From contig JAEUJW010000041.1 in the NCBI GenBank assembly GCA_016793465.1, positions 1 through 64,000 on the forward strand: a stretch of DNA of 64,000 nucleotides, written 5' to 3'. The position numbers and the translations under genes are program-made. The stretch comes from Myxococcales bacterium (GTDB lineage Bacteria > Myxococcota > Polyangia > Nannocystales > Nannocystaceae). The notes beneath the pieces were generated by a model. The model did not search any database, was not told the origin of the DNA, and worked only from the letters and a program-made list of their open reading frames with translations. This document shows, in pieces, positions 53,189 through 62,200 of this stretch. Position 1 is the first letter of the stretch, and the number at the start of each line of letters is the position of its first letter.

Positions 53189-54073
53189 TCAGGGCGCGCA
53201 CACGAGGTCGTTGTACGAGCCGCACGAGCCAGCCTCGTACGGGTAGAACTTGCCGGTGGTGTGGTTGCACCACTGGTTCTGGCCGGGCGAGGGCTCGTTG
53301 CAGGTCGCGCAGTCCATGCAGAAGTACGCGCCGAAGTTGTGCGCCTTGACGTTGTTGCTGTTGCCGCAGTAGGCGGTCCAGCAGCCGTCGGGGCTGATGC
53401 CGTTCTGGTCGCACACGTGGGCCACGCCGGTCGGGACCTCGCAGCCGTTGGCCCAGTCGCCGTCGCAGTTCTCGTAGGGGTCGACGCAGCCGTAGGCGCA
53501 CGACCCGTTCTGGCAGGTGCCGCCGGTCGCGTTGGGGCCGGGGGCGACGCAGTCGAGCGGGGTGCCGCCGCACGAGCCGGCGCCGTTGCACACGTCGTTG
53601 GTGGTGCACTCGTCGCCGTCGTCGCACGGCTTGGCGTCGGCGCTGGGGGCGTAGTCGCACAGGCCGTTGATGCAGTTGCCGGGGCTGTCGTAGCAGGGGT
53701 TCGGCGGGTCGAGGCAGGTGTCCTCGCACGGCTGCGGGCCGGTGTCGACGTTGGTGGTGCCGGGGTCGGGCGGCTGCGTGGTCGTGGTGTCGTCGCCGGT
53801 GTCGACGGGGCCGCTGGTGGTCTGCGCGGGGCCGGTGGTCAGCGGCTCGCCGGAGGTGCTGCCGGGGTCGGGCGGATCGGTGGAGGGGCTCGAGGCCGGC
53901 GTGGGGTCGTCGCTCGGGTCGACCTCGGAGGTCAGGACGTCGGTGGCGAAGCCCGTGGTCGGCACGTAGCCGGGCATGGTCGGCATGCTGGCGGAGCTCA
54001 TCGGCGTGGGCTCGTCGTCGCCGATGGCGCAGCCGACGAGGAGGAGGAGCGGGACGAGGGCGCGGGGGCTCAC
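53189..54073 (-). CDS. Cys-rich surface lipoprotein
   Basis: A 294-residue lipoprotein starting at GTG (54073), with lipobox LLLVGC at about 14. A Thr/Pro/Asp/Gly linker of about 100 residues follows. The C-terminal region of about 185 residues has more than 20 Cys (CEDTCLDPPNPCYDSPGNC, CDDGDECTTNDVCNGAGSCG, CMDCATC), in the style of Dickkopf- or EGF-like Cys repeats found in myxobacterial adhesins. No catalytic residues are seen. It diverges from the CBM9-like lipoprotein. Confidence 0.82.
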   Translation of the reverse strand: MSPRALVPLLLLVGCAIGDDEPTPMSSASMPTMPGYVPTTGFATDVLTSEVDPSDDPTPASSPSTDPPDPGSTSGEPLTTGPAQTTSGPVDTGDDTTTTQPPDPGTTNVDTGPQPCEDTCLDPPNPCYDSPGNCINGLCDYAPSADAKPCDDGDECTTNDVCNGAGSCGGTPLDCVAPGPNATGGTCQNGSCAYGCVDPYENCDGDWANGCEVPTGVAHVCDQNGISPDGCWTAYCGNSNNVKAHNFGAYFCMDCATCNEPSPGQNQWCNHTTGKFYPYEAGSCGSYNDLVCAP

Positions 54074-54181
54074 GACGGGGCAGGTTATCGCAATCCCGCG
54101 GCCCGCGGCGGGCGTCGGCGGGCGCGGGCGGGCGCGGTCGGGCCTTGCGGCGCGGGGCCGGGCGTGGTGTCCTGCCCGCAC

Positions 54182-55423
54182 ATGTCCCTGCGGACACGTA
54201 CGGGCGGGCTCGCGTGCGCGTGGCTCGCGGGCTGCGGCGACGTCGCGGCGCTGGCCGAGCCGCCGCCCGGGCCGACGCTGCACGCGGGCGCGGGCGCGGG
54301 CCACGTGGTCGCGGGCGACCTCGAATTCGCGGGCGGGCTGCGGGTCGGGCCGCGGGTGTTCACGCCGGCGCCGGTGTCGGTGGGCGCGCCGCTGCGCGTG
54401 CAATTCCCGCTGACCGGGCTCGCGCCGGGGACCGAGCTCCAGGTCGGGCTGCGGGCGCCGCGGACGGCGGGGCGGCAGGTGATCGCGGGGCAGTCGCGCG
54501 AGCTCGCGGCGGCGCCGGAGGATCCGCGCGACCGCTGGGTGAGCCCGGCGATCGCGGGCGACACGGCGACGGCCGAGCTGGTGGTGCCCGACGGCTGGCA
54601 CCCGCGGCACGCGGTGATCGTGCTGGCGGCGACGCGCGGCGGGGCCAGCGTGCCGGCGATCGCCGGGCCGCGGATGGACCGCGGGGCGGGCGTGCTCGGG
54701 GTCGTGCCGGTGGCGACGCGGCCGACCGCGGTGACGGCCGCCGCGGGCGCGCCGGAGCTCGACGGCCGGCCCGACGAGGCGCTGTGGGGCGCGGGCACGC
54801 TGCTGGTCACCAGCCTCGAGGGCGAGCCGGATCCGACGGCCACGGCGGTCGCGGTCGCCGGCGATCCGCTGGCGCCGGGCCGCGGGACGCGGGTGTGGTT
54901 CGCGTGGGACGCCGCGTACCTCTACTGCGCGGCCAGCCTGCCCGACCACGACCTGTGGAGCGACTACACCGCCCAGGACGATCCGCTGTACCGCCAGGAG
55001 GCGTTCGAGGTGTTCGTCGCCGGCACGAACGCGGGCACGCGCTACCTCGAGTTCCAGGTCTCGGCCCGCGGGGTGACCTTCGACGCGAGGTTCGAACGCT
55101 ACCGGGCCGGCGACGAGGCGTGGGACTCGAGCTGGCGCGCCGCGGTGGCGACGGCGGGCACGCTGACGCCCGGCGATCGCGACCGCGGGTGGACCGCCGA
55201 GGTCGCGATCCCGTGGGCCGAGCTGTGCGAGCACACGGCGATCGCCTGCCCGCCGCGCCCGGGAATGCGGCTGCGCGTCAACGCGTTCCGGCTCGAGCGC
55301 CCGGATCGGAGGCGCACCGACGCGCTCGCGCTGAGCCCCACGCGCGCGCCGGACTTCCACGCGTGGGCCAACGCCGCCGAGCTCGAGCTGCAGACTCCAC
55401 GGCCCGCCGGGCCCGGGCAATGA
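54182..55423 (+). CDS. Lipoprotein with C-terminal CBM9-like domain
   Basis: A 413-residue protein with a short signal and lipobox WLAGC at residue 18. The first half is beta-rich and unassigned. Residues about 210-410 match the CBM9-like (DOMON-related) domain: ELDGRPDEALWGAGTLLVTS, WFAWDAAYLYCAASLPDHDL, then EAFEVFVAGT and YLEFQVSARG, WTAEVAIPWAEL and LRVNAFRLE. Such domains bind sugars or heme/redox partners on the cell surface. The next gene begins 1 bp after its stop, so the two are co-transcribed. Confidence 0.82.
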   Translation: MSLRTRTGGLACAWLAGCGDVAALAEPPPGPTLHAGAGAGHVVAGDLEFAGGLRVGPRVFTPAPVSVGAPLRVQFPLTGLAPGTELQVGLRAPRTAGRQVIAGQSRELAAAPEDPRDRWVSPAIAGDTATAELVVPDGWHPRHAVIVLAATRGGASVPAIAGPRMDRGAGVLGVVPVATRPTAVTAAAGAPELDGRPDEALWGAGTLLVTSLEGEPDPTATAVAVAGDPLAPGRGTRVWFAWDAAYLYCAASLPDHDLWSDYTAQDDPLYRQEAFEVFVAGTNAGTRYLEFQVSARGVTFDARFERYRAGDEAWDSSWRAAVATAGTLTPGDRDRGWTAEVAIPWAELCEHTAIACPPRPGMRLRVNAFRLERPDRRRTDALALSPTRAPDFHAWANAAELELQTPRPAGPGQ

Positions 55424-55424
55424 C

Positions 55425-57167
55425 ATGATGCACACGCGCGAGAAAGCCAGCATACTGGCGGCCGTGAGGTCCACGGCGGCGCTCCTGGTGTGTCTGGCTC
55501 TCGGGACAGGTTGCGCCGGCGACCGCGGCGGCGGCGGCGGCGGCGGCGGACGCGGCGGGCGCGACGGAGTGCTGGCCGACGGCGCGACGACGGCGCCGGC
55601 GCGGGTCGCCGGCATCGAGGTCGAGAGCAAGAACCTGCGCCTGTCGACGGCGGCGGCCCCGCGCTACGGGGCGCCGGTGCAGCACGCGTTGACGCCGGCG
55701 GAGGAGAAGATCGTCGCGGCGCTGAGCGGCGGGGCGCTGCGCCACGAGCCGGGCCTCAGCAAGGCGGCGCGCGAGCTGGCCCGGGCGGCGCCCGACCGCA
55801 ACAACGTGCCGTCGGGGCTGATCGACGGGGTGATGGCGTGGGTCGGGCTCGTCGATCCGCCGCCGCGGCTGGCGGTGGTCGAGCTGCCGCCCGGCGGCCA
55901 GCCGTGCGGCGCCGAGGTCAGCGCGTCGTGCGAGCAGGCGATCGCGTCGATCGTCCAGGCGGTCAAGGGCGGGCTGGCCGGCGACGGCGGGGCGCGCTGG
56001 ATCGGGGCCGGCACCGCGCCGATCGAGGGCGGCAAGCTGCGCATCGTCGTCGCCGTGTCGGAGCGGGCGGTCCAGCTCGACCCGATGGCCAACCGGGCGC
56101 GCCTCGGCGAGAAGCTGAAGCTGCGCGGGCGCCTGCTCGGGCGCCGCAGCCAGCCGTCGATCGAGGTCATCGACGCCGGCGGCAAGTGGACCACGCTGCC
56201 CGCGCGCGTCAGCAAGAACGAGTTCACCGCCGAGGTCGCGTGCGACCGCGGGCGCGGGGCCTACCAGGTCGAGGTGCTGGCCGAGGGCGAGTACGGGCCG
56301 GAGGTGGTCGCCAACTTCCCGGTGTACTGCGGGAGCGAGCCGCCCGGCGCGCTGCGCTACGAGGTCGAGACCGTGGGGCCCGGGGTCAGCGTGGCCGACG
56401 TGGCCCGCTCCAACTTCGCGGCCCTCAACAACGCGCGCGCGCGCCAGGGCCTGCCGGCGCTGCAGTGGGACAACGCGGCGGCGGCGGTCGCCGAGGGCCA
56501 CAGCGCGGACATGGCGGCCAACAACTTCGTCGGCCACACCTCGCCGCGCTCGGGCGACGTGGCGGCCCGCTTCGGCAAGGCCGGTCTGACGACCGCGGTG
56601 CTGCGCGAGAACGTGGCCCGCGGCTACGGCCCGCGCGGGATCCACGACAGCCTGATGGCGAGCCCGGGCCACCGCGTCAACATCCTCGCCGACGACGTGA
56701 CGCACGTCGGCATCGGCGCGGTGATCGGCGCGCCCGAGACCGACGCCGCCGACGCGCCGCGGCCGATCTTCGTGACGCAGAACTTCTTCTCGCGGCTCGG
56801 CGACGACGTGCCGGCCGACCCGGTGGCCGCGCTGCAGCAGCGGGTCGACGAGCAGCGGCGCGCCGGCGGGATGCCGCCGATCGCCTGGGACGAGCGGCTG
56901 GTGCAGCTGGCGCAGGAGCTGGCCGAGGGCGTCGCCGCCGGCAAGAAGGCGGCGGCCCGCGCCAGGTACTCGAAGGCGATCGACGCGACGAGCTACAAGG
57001 CGGTGGCCCAGCACGAGGTGCTGGCGCCGACGTTCGCCTCGCTCGACGGGCTCAGCGTGTGGAAGCAGGCGCTGCGCACGGACGCGGTCGGCGTCGGGGT
57101 CAAGCAGATCGAGAAGGGCGCCGACGCGGGCTCGCTGGTGGTGATCGTGCTGGTCGGCGAGCGCTGA
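55425..57167 (+). CDS. CAP/SCP-domain lipoprotein
   Basis: A 580-residue lipoprotein with lipobox LALGTGC at about 30, followed by a poly-Gly stretch. The central part (about 60-320) has an unassigned domain and a beta-sandwich (LGEKLKLRGRLLGRRSQPSI). A CAP/SCP domain spans about 325-465: FAALNNARARQGLPALQWDN, then NFVGHTSPR with the conserved His, RENVARGYG and SPGHRVNIL, and FVTQNFFS. A second, degenerate copy may cover about 470-580 (QQRVDEQRRAGGMPPIAWDE). CAP proteins are extracellular and bind lipids or sterols in several organisms; that is notable given the sterol locus 1.2 kb away. Confidence 0.88.
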   Translation: MMHTREKASILAAVRSTAALLVCLALGTGCAGDRGGGGGGGGRGGRDGVLADGATTAPARVAGIEVESKNLRLSTAAAPRYGAPVQHALTPAEEKIVAALSGGALRHEPGLSKAARELARAAPDRNNVPSGLIDGVMAWVGLVDPPPRLAVVELPPGGQPCGAEVSASCEQAIASIVQAVKGGLAGDGGARWIGAGTAPIEGGKLRIVVAVSERAVQLDPMANRARLGEKLKLRGRLLGRRSQPSIEVIDAGGKWTTLPARVSKNEFTAEVACDRGRGAYQVEVLAEGEYGPEVVANFPVYCGSEPPGALRYEVETVGPGVSVADVARSNFAALNNARARQGLPALQWDNAAAAVAEGHSADMAANNFVGHTSPRSGDVAARFGKAGLTTAVLRENVARGYGPRGIHDSLMASPGHRVNILADDVTHVGIGAVIGAPETDAADAPRPIFVTQNFFSRLGDDVPADPVAALQQRVDEQRRAGGMPPIAWDERLVQLAQELAEGVAAGKKAAARARYSKAIDATSYKAVAQHEVLAPTFASLDGLSVWKQALRTDAVGVGVKQIEKGADAGSLVVIVLVGER

Positions 57168-57285
57168 GATTGCCCCGCGGCGCGCGTGTCGACGTAAGCG
57201 CTGCGCGGGCGTCGGACGCGGTCGCGGTCGCAGGGCCCGCCGCGAAATGCTTGCGAGTCGGCGGCGCGGTCCGCCGCGCCCCGTG

Positions 57286-57291
57286 TATAGT
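57286..57291 (+). promoter_or_regulatory. -10-like TATAGT box
   Basis: TATAGT lies 11 nt before the ATG at 57303 in a 135-bp gap. No good -35 at standard spacing is visible. Confidence 0.4.
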
Positions 57292-57302
57292 CCGGGCTGA
57301 CC

Positions 57303-58229
57303 ATGCCCACCACGCGACCCCTATTCCTCGGAGCGGGCCTCACGGCCCTGGTGTGCGGCTTCTGGACGGCGCCGGGCTGCACCGCCGGCGACTACTGCTC
57401 GCAGGCGCTGGACAAGCAGATGGAGTGCGCCTCGGCCGAGCAGCGCATGCTGTTCGAGGGTCGCCTCGAGGCGGACCGCAAGGACTGCCGCGAGCGCAAG
57501 GACCGCGACCAGGACGCCGAGCGCGCCGAGCTCGAGTGCGTGAAGAAGTCGTCGTGCGAGGAGTACACGGCGTGCATCAACGCGCTGAGCGACGCCCGCT
57601 ACGCCGCCAAGATCCGCAAGCAGATCGAGGCGGCCCTCGCCAGCGGCGAGAAGATGGACGAGGTGCTGCAGACCTGCCGCTTCTCGGGCGTCGAGGACCC
57701 CGAGATCGCCAAGCTGTGCGGCGAGCTGTTCACCCGGGCGCTCGATACCGCCACCCGGGACCTCGAGGCCATCCGCGACAAGGGCGAGAACCCGGAGAGC
57801 AAGTGCTTCGACGTGATCCTCGTGGCCGAGAAGGTGTCGCCCGAGGCCAAGACCAGGATGAAGGCGCTGTGCGACGAGGTCGACGCGGCCCGATCGGCCA
57901 GGACGGCGATCACCGAGGCGCGCAAGAACCTCGACGCGCGCACGCTCGAGGTGCCCTACCAGTGCGGGATCGCGGTCGAGGACCTCGAGCGCGTCGGCAA
58001 CGACTGGGCGCGGGCCAGGCTCGCGGAGGTCACCAAGGCCTGTTACCTCGAGCTCGGCGGGGCGATCCTGCCGGCGGTGGTCCCGGGCATGCAGCTCAAC
58101 TGCGACTACCAGGTCGACCAGATCTACAAGGTGGTCAAGAAGTACAACCTGAAGGACGCGACGGTCGACCCGTGGATCGAGAAGGCGACGGCCAAGTGCT
58201 CGGGGGCCACCGCGCAGGCCGCGGGCTGA
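57303..58229 (+). CDS. Cys-containing lipoprotein of unknown function
   Basis: A 308-residue protein with a signal peptide (LFLGAGLTALVCGFW) and a Cys in WTAPGC at 26 that could be lipidated. The rest is helical and highly charged (EADRKDCRERKDRDQDAERA) with about twelve Cys spread regularly (CVKKSSCEEYTAC, CRFSGVED, CGIAVEDL). The C-terminus is QVDQIYKVVKKYNLKDATVD. No family is recognised. It is probably periplasmic or on the outer surface. Confidence 0.75.
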   Translation: MPTTRPLFLGAGLTALVCGFWTAPGCTAGDYCSQALDKQMECASAEQRMLFEGRLEADRKDCRERKDRDQDAERAELECVKKSSCEEYTACINALSDARYAAKIRKQIEAALASGEKMDEVLQTCRFSGVEDPEIAKLCGELFTRALDTATRDLEAIRDKGENPESKCFDVILVAEKVSPEAKTRMKALCDEVDAARSARTAITEARKNLDARTLEVPYQCGIAVEDLERVGNDWARARLAEVTKACYLELGGAILPAVVPGMQLNCDYQVDQIYKVVKKYNLKDATVDPWIEKATAKCSGATAQAAG

Positions 58230-58376
58230 CGAGGTGACCCGCACCACGCTCGCCGCGGCGGCGACGCCTCGTGTGGGCCGGGGTGAGCGTGCGGGCGAGG
58301 GCGGGGCCCCTCACGGCGGCGCCGCCCGTCTTCCACGGCCGGCGCCTCGCGACGCTCGTTCGACTCGTGGAGAGCG

Positions 58377-59489
58377 TCAGCCGAACGCGCGCAGGTCGGC
58401 GGCGGAGGCGGAGGCGAGGTAGGCCTCCCACTTGCGGATCGTCAGGGCCTGGAACTCGTGCACGGCCGGGTTGAGCTCGGCGATCGGCGCGTTCCAGTGG
58501 TCGTTGTAGCCCTGCTGCTCGGCCTCGCAGGCGACGCCGTCCTCGGCGAGCAGGGGCTTGAAGACGACCTGCTTGGCGACGCCGAGCACCGGCTCCATCA
58601 CCCGGCGGGGCATCTTCAGGGGGACGAACGGGATCTTGAAGCCGTCGAAGTAGAACAGGAAGAACGCGCGGGTGGTCTGCTCGTCGATGGGGAGGCAGAA
58701 GCACCAGTCTTTAATTTTGCCGTCCGTGTCGGACCACTGGTACGGGTACTGGTAGCACAGCTTCATCGCGTTGACGTTGGTCTTGCGGTCGATGAAGACG
58801 CGCATGAGCGGGCCGGCGGCGACCTGGGTGTCGTAGGCGACGTGCACGCAGTCGCCCTCGACGCGCAGGTCGGTCAGCGTGGAGTCGGTGAACGGCTTGA
58901 AGCGGCGGTGCAGGTAGGCGTGGGTGAAGTCGCTGACGTTGTCGATGATCATCGAGTGGTGGGCGCCCCACGTGAAGTCGACGAGCAGCTTGGCCCACGG
59001 GCTCTTGCCCTCGAGCTCGGGGATGTGCGGCATGGGCACCTGGTCGGCGCGCGCGGGGTCGCCGAAGAACACCCAGACGAGGCCGTAGCGCTCCTGCGCG
59101 GGGTAGTGGCGCAGGCTGATGTTGGGCAGCTGCTTGCCGAACAGCTCGTGCGGCACGTGGCACAGCTTGCCGTCGCCGTCGTACTCCCAGCCGTGGTACT
59201 GGCAGACCAGGTTGCAGCCTTTAACTTGGCCGATCGACAGCTTCAGCTGGCGGTGGGCGCAGCGGTTGTCGACGGCGCGCACGCGGCCGTCCTCGCCGCG
59301 GAACACGGCGACGCTGCGCCGCCAGAACACGACCTCCTGGACCTGGCCGGGGCGCAGGGCCTTGGAGTACTCGACGGGGTACCAGTAGTTGGGGTCGAGG
59401 CCGGCGGCGCGGACCTTCTGGCGGCGGTTCTTGGCCTGCTCGAAGCTCGGCGGGGGGGCCTTGCCGATGTTGACGAGACGCTGGTTCAT
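58377..59489 (-). CDS. Rieske non-heme iron oxygenase, probable sterol C-4 demethylation enzyme
   Basis: A 370-residue Rieske oxygenase. The [2Fe-2S] site is C77-x-H79...C96-x-x-H99 (CAHRQL ... CQYHGW). The mononuclear iron site is N184VSD187FTH190AYLH194. It belongs to the single-component-like terminal oxygenase group that includes plant PAO/Tic55-like enzymes and the methanotroph sterol C-4 demethylase SdmA. It is 18 bp downstream of CYP51 on the same transcript, which argues for a sterol substrate and oxidation of a C-4 methyl group. The family and cofactor sites are seen in the sequence; the sterol role is inference from context. Confidence 0.85.
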   Translation of the reverse strand: MNQRLVNIGKAPPPSFEQAKNRRQKVRAAGLDPNYWYPVEYSKALRPGQVQEVVFWRRSVAVFRGEDGRVRAVDNRCAHRQLKLSIGQVKGCNLVCQYHGWEYDGDGKLCHVPHELFGKQLPNISLRHYPAQERYGLVWVFFGDPARADQVPMPHIPELEGKSPWAKLLVDFTWGAHHSMIIDNVSDFTHAYLHRRFKPFTDSTLTDLRVEGDCVHVAYDTQVAAGPLMRVFIDRKTNVNAMKLCYQYPYQWSDTDGKIKDWCFCLPIDEQTTRAFFLFYFDGFKIPFVPLKMPRRVMEPVLGVAKQVVFKPLLAEDGVACEAEQQGYNDHWNAPIAELNPAVHEFQALTIRKWEAYLASASAADLRAFG

Positions 59490-59507
59490 GGCGGTGGCCT
59501 CGGGGGA

Positions 59508-60920
59508 CTACGAGCGGATCCGGCGGTAGCGGACCCGGCAGGGCGGCGTCGGGCCGGCGATGAGGTTGGTGTAGTCGACGGGGTAGGTGGCGTCGAGCAG
59601 GGACAGCTCGAAGTTGCGGAGGATGTGGCTCCACAGCGCGCGCAGCTGCAGCTGCGCGAACACGATGCCCATGCAGCGGTGGCGGCCGGCGCCGAAGGCG
59701 ATGTGGCCGTAGGGGTGCTTCTTGTCCTCCTCGCGGCCGGGGCCGTAGCGGTCGGGGTCGCAGCGGTGGGGGTCGGCGAACATCTCGGGGATGCGGCCGC
59801 TGACCGCCGGCGAGGCCAGGATCATCGCGCCCTCGGGCACGTTGTAGCCGCCGAACTCGAAGGCCTTGAGCACGCGGCGCATGACCAGGATGATCGGCGG
59901 GTACAGGCGCAGCGCCTCCTTGATCGTCCACTCGAGCAGCTTCATCTGCTGCAGGTCGTCGTAGGTCAGGCGGGTGCGGTCGCCGAGGATGTGCCGCTGC
60001 TCGTCGACGAGGCGGCGCGCGAGGTGGGGGTTCTGGCCGAGCAGCACGGCGATCCACGAGAACGTCACGCCGCTGGTGTGGTGGCCGGCGAACATGATGG
60101 TGAGGATGAGCCCGGTGATCTCGTCCTCGCTGAGCTTGCGCCCGTCGGCGTAGCTCGACTCGATCAGCGTCTGCAGGATGTCCTCGTGCACGTGCGCGTC
60201 GGTGCGGCGGGCCGCGACGATCTTGGTGATGAGGTCGACCATGCGCACGCGCGCCCGGTCGCGCCGGCGCATCGACGGCAGCGGCAGGTACGGCGCGAAG
60301 AAGCTGACGACGTTGATGCCGCCCTCGAGGTCGTGGTAGAGGTCCGCGAACTCCTTCGAGAGGTTGAAGCGCATCTTCTCGCCGAGCAGGCAGCGCGTCG
60401 AGGTGTAGAGCGTGACCTCGTTGCCGACGTCGAGCATGTTGACCACGCCGTCGTCGCCCCACTTGCCGAAGGTGTGCTCGGCCTCGGCGACGAACCCCTC
60501 GGCGTAGGTCTTCAGGCGCGACTCGCGGAGCGCGCTGTGGAAGAACCCGAGCTGCTCCTTCATGATGTGCGGCTCGGCGTCGTAGGCGATGCCCTTGCCG
60601 AACACGGGGGTCATCAGCTGGTAGGCCTCGCGCTGGCTGACCTCGTCGTCGCGCATGCGGAAGTAGCGCTCCTGCGCGGCGTGGCCGGTCATGGCGACGC
60701 CGATGGTGCCGGGCAGGCGCAGGCTGAAGATGTCGCCGAACATGGCGCGCCCGCGCGCGATCATCTGCACCGGGCCGGTGCGCATCTCGACGGCGTGGCC
60801 GACGACCGGCAGGCCGCCGGGCAGCATCGGCGGGAGGCCGGGGGTGTCGAGCTTCAGCGGCTGCAGCGCGGACCACACTGTCGACGCGGTCTGCTTCACG
60901 GTATCGGGCAACGCGAACAT
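59508..60920 (-). CDS. Cytochrome P450 of the CYP51 (sterol 14-alpha-demethylase) type
   Basis: A 470-residue P450. The heme ligand is C416 in FGAGRHRCMGIVFAQLQLRA, matching the CYP51 form FGAGRHxCxGExFA closely. The ExxR pair is E335-x-x-R338 (EALRLYPP), and the I helix has F277AGHHTS283, the CYP51-characteristic FAGxHTS. The N-terminus LPPMLPGGLPVVGHAVEM matches the usual proline-rich hinge. There is no membrane anchor. The reaction expected is removal of the 14-alpha-methyl group of lanosterol-type sterols. A Rieske gene follows in the operon and a C-14 reductase diverges, the next steps of sterol synthesis. The ATG at 60920 is chosen to begin at the hinge-containing domain. Confidence 0.93.
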   Translation of the reverse strand: MFALPDTVKQTASTVWSALQPLKLDTPGLPPMLPGGLPVVGHAVEMRTGPVQMIARGRAMFGDIFSLRLPGTIGVAMTGHAAQERYFRMRDDEVSQREAYQLMTPVFGKGIAYDAEPHIMKEQLGFFHSALRESRLKTYAEGFVAEAEHTFGKWGDDGVVNMLDVGNEVTLYTSTRCLLGEKMRFNLSKEFADLYHDLEGGINVVSFFAPYLPLPSMRRRDRARVRMVDLITKIVAARRTDAHVHEDILQTLIESSYADGRKLSEDEITGLILTIMFAGHHTSGVTFSWIAVLLGQNPHLARRLVDEQRHILGDRTRLTYDDLQQMKLLEWTIKEALRLYPPIILVMRRVLKAFEFGGYNVPEGAMILASPAVSGRIPEMFADPHRCDPDRYGPGREEDKKHPYGHIAFGAGRHRCMGIVFAQLQLRALWSHILRNFELSLLDATYPVDYTNLIAGPTPPCRVRYRRIRS

Positions 60921-61037
60921 CGCGGCGCACGGTATCCGAGGACGACGCGCGGGTGGCCGCGACGCACGTGGCGAGCGCGTGAGGGAAATCCTCGCGTGGC
61001 GCGCTGCGCAGCGGGCTTCACGGCGATCGCGGATCGA

Positions 61038-61064
61038 TGACACCTCTGTCATGGAGGCTGACAG
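61038..61064. promoter_or_regulatory. Triple TGACA motif in the sterol divergent promoter
   Basis: TGACA (61038-61042), its complement TGTCA (61047-61051) and TGACA again (61059-61063) alternate within 27 bp. The second and third extend to a 6-bp inverted repeat, CTGTCA-N7-TGACAG (61046-61064). The cluster is 30-56 nt before the sterol reductase ATG and in the region that must hold the CYP51 promoter. It looks like a regulator site controlling both directions. An 8-bp palindrome, CTGTACAG (61079-61086), follows. Confidence 0.5.
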
Positions 61065-61093
61065 GCGAGCGCGGTGTGCTGTACAGATCGCTC

Positions 61094-62197
61094 ATGACGT
61101 CGACGCAACTGGCGGCGGGCACGCTGGCGTACGCGGGGTTCTTCGGGCTGATGCTGCTGGCGGCGCGGGTGCTGCCGGGGCCGTCGGTGCTCGGGTTCCC
61201 CCAGCCGGACGGGCAACGCAAGTACTACCGCCTCAACGGGCTCGCGCTGTTCGTGCTGACCCACATGCTGGTGATCACGGGGACGCGGCTGTTCGGGCTG
61301 TCGCTGGCGCCGCTGGTCGGCGCGTGGTTCTGGCCGCTGCTGGCGGGGGCCAACGTGTTCGCCGTGGTGTGGGCGTTCGCGCTCTACTTCGGCGGGCGCC
61401 GCCGCGGACACGCGGGCACCGGCAACTTCGTGCGCGACGTGTGGATGGGCGTGGAGCTCAACCCGACGTGGGGCGGCGTGGACCTGAAGACGTTCGCCTA
61501 CCAGCCCTCGCTGATCGGGCTCGGGCTGCTGGTGGCGGCGTTCGGCTGGGCGCAGGTCGAGGCGACCGGGACGATGACGCCGCAGATGCTGCTCTACCAG
61601 GCGTTCTGGTGGCTGTACCTGTTCACCCACTACCGCGACGAGGCCGGCGTGCTGTCGATGTACGACGTCATCGCCGAGAAGTTCGGCTTCATGCTGGTGT
61701 GGGGCGACCTGGTGCTGGTGCCGTTCTTCTACTGCATGGCCGGCTGGGTGCTGCTCGGCCAGACCGAGCCGATGGCCTGGCCGGGGCTGGTGCTGCTGAT
61801 CGTGGCGTTCGCGCTGGGGCTGTGGGTGTTCCGCGGGGCCAACAAGCAGAAGCACACTTTTAAAATTGATCCGTCGGCGCCGATCTGGGGCGAGACGCCG
61901 CGCCTGCTCGGCGGCAAGCTGCTGGTGTCGGGCTGGTGGGGCATCGGTCGGAAGATCAACTACGCGGGCGAGCTGCTGCTGTACTTCACGGTCGCGGCGA
62001 CGGCGGGCTTCTCCAGCGTGCTGCCGTTCCTGGTGCCGCTGTGGCTGACGACGCTGCTCGTGCACCGCGCGTGGCGCGACGAGCAGCGCTGCAGCGCGAA
62101 GTACGGCGAGCTGTGGCGCTCGTACTGCGCGCAGGTGCCGGGGCGGATCCTGCCGACGCTGGGCTCGCTGCGCCGGCTGATCGAGCCGCGCGCGTGA
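61094..62197 (+). CDS. ERG4/ERG24-family sterol reductase, probably sterol C-14 reductase
   Basis: A 367-residue protein with eight or nine membrane helices and the family signatures LLVSGWWGIGRKINYAGELL and, near the C-terminus, HRAWRDEQRCSAKYGELWRS followed by YCAQVPGRILP. GVELNPTWGGVDLKTFAYQP contains the ELNP/K...F pattern typical of C-14 and C-7 sterol reductases. NADPH-dependent reduction of the delta-14 bond is the step directly after CYP51, and the neighbouring CYP51 supports that choice over delta-7 or C-24 reduction. It is divergent from CYP51. Its stop is 3 bp from the stop of the next, convergent gene. Confidence 0.92.
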   Translation: MTSTQLAAGTLAYAGFFGLMLLAARVLPGPSVLGFPQPDGQRKYYRLNGLALFVLTHMLVITGTRLFGLSLAPLVGAWFWPLLAGANVFAVVWAFALYFGGRRRGHAGTGNFVRDVWMGVELNPTWGGVDLKTFAYQPSLIGLGLLVAAFGWAQVEATGTMTPQMLLYQAFWWLYLFTHYRDEAGVLSMYDVIAEKFGFMLVWGDLVLVPFFYCMAGWVLLGQTEPMAWPGLVLLIVAFALGLWVFRGANKQKHTFKIDPSAPIWGETPRLLGGKLLVSGWWGIGRKINYAGELLLYFTVAATAGFSSVLPFLVPLWLTTLLVHRAWRDEQRCSAKYGELWRSYCAQVPGRILPTLGSLRRLIEPRA

Positions 62198-62200
62198 GCG

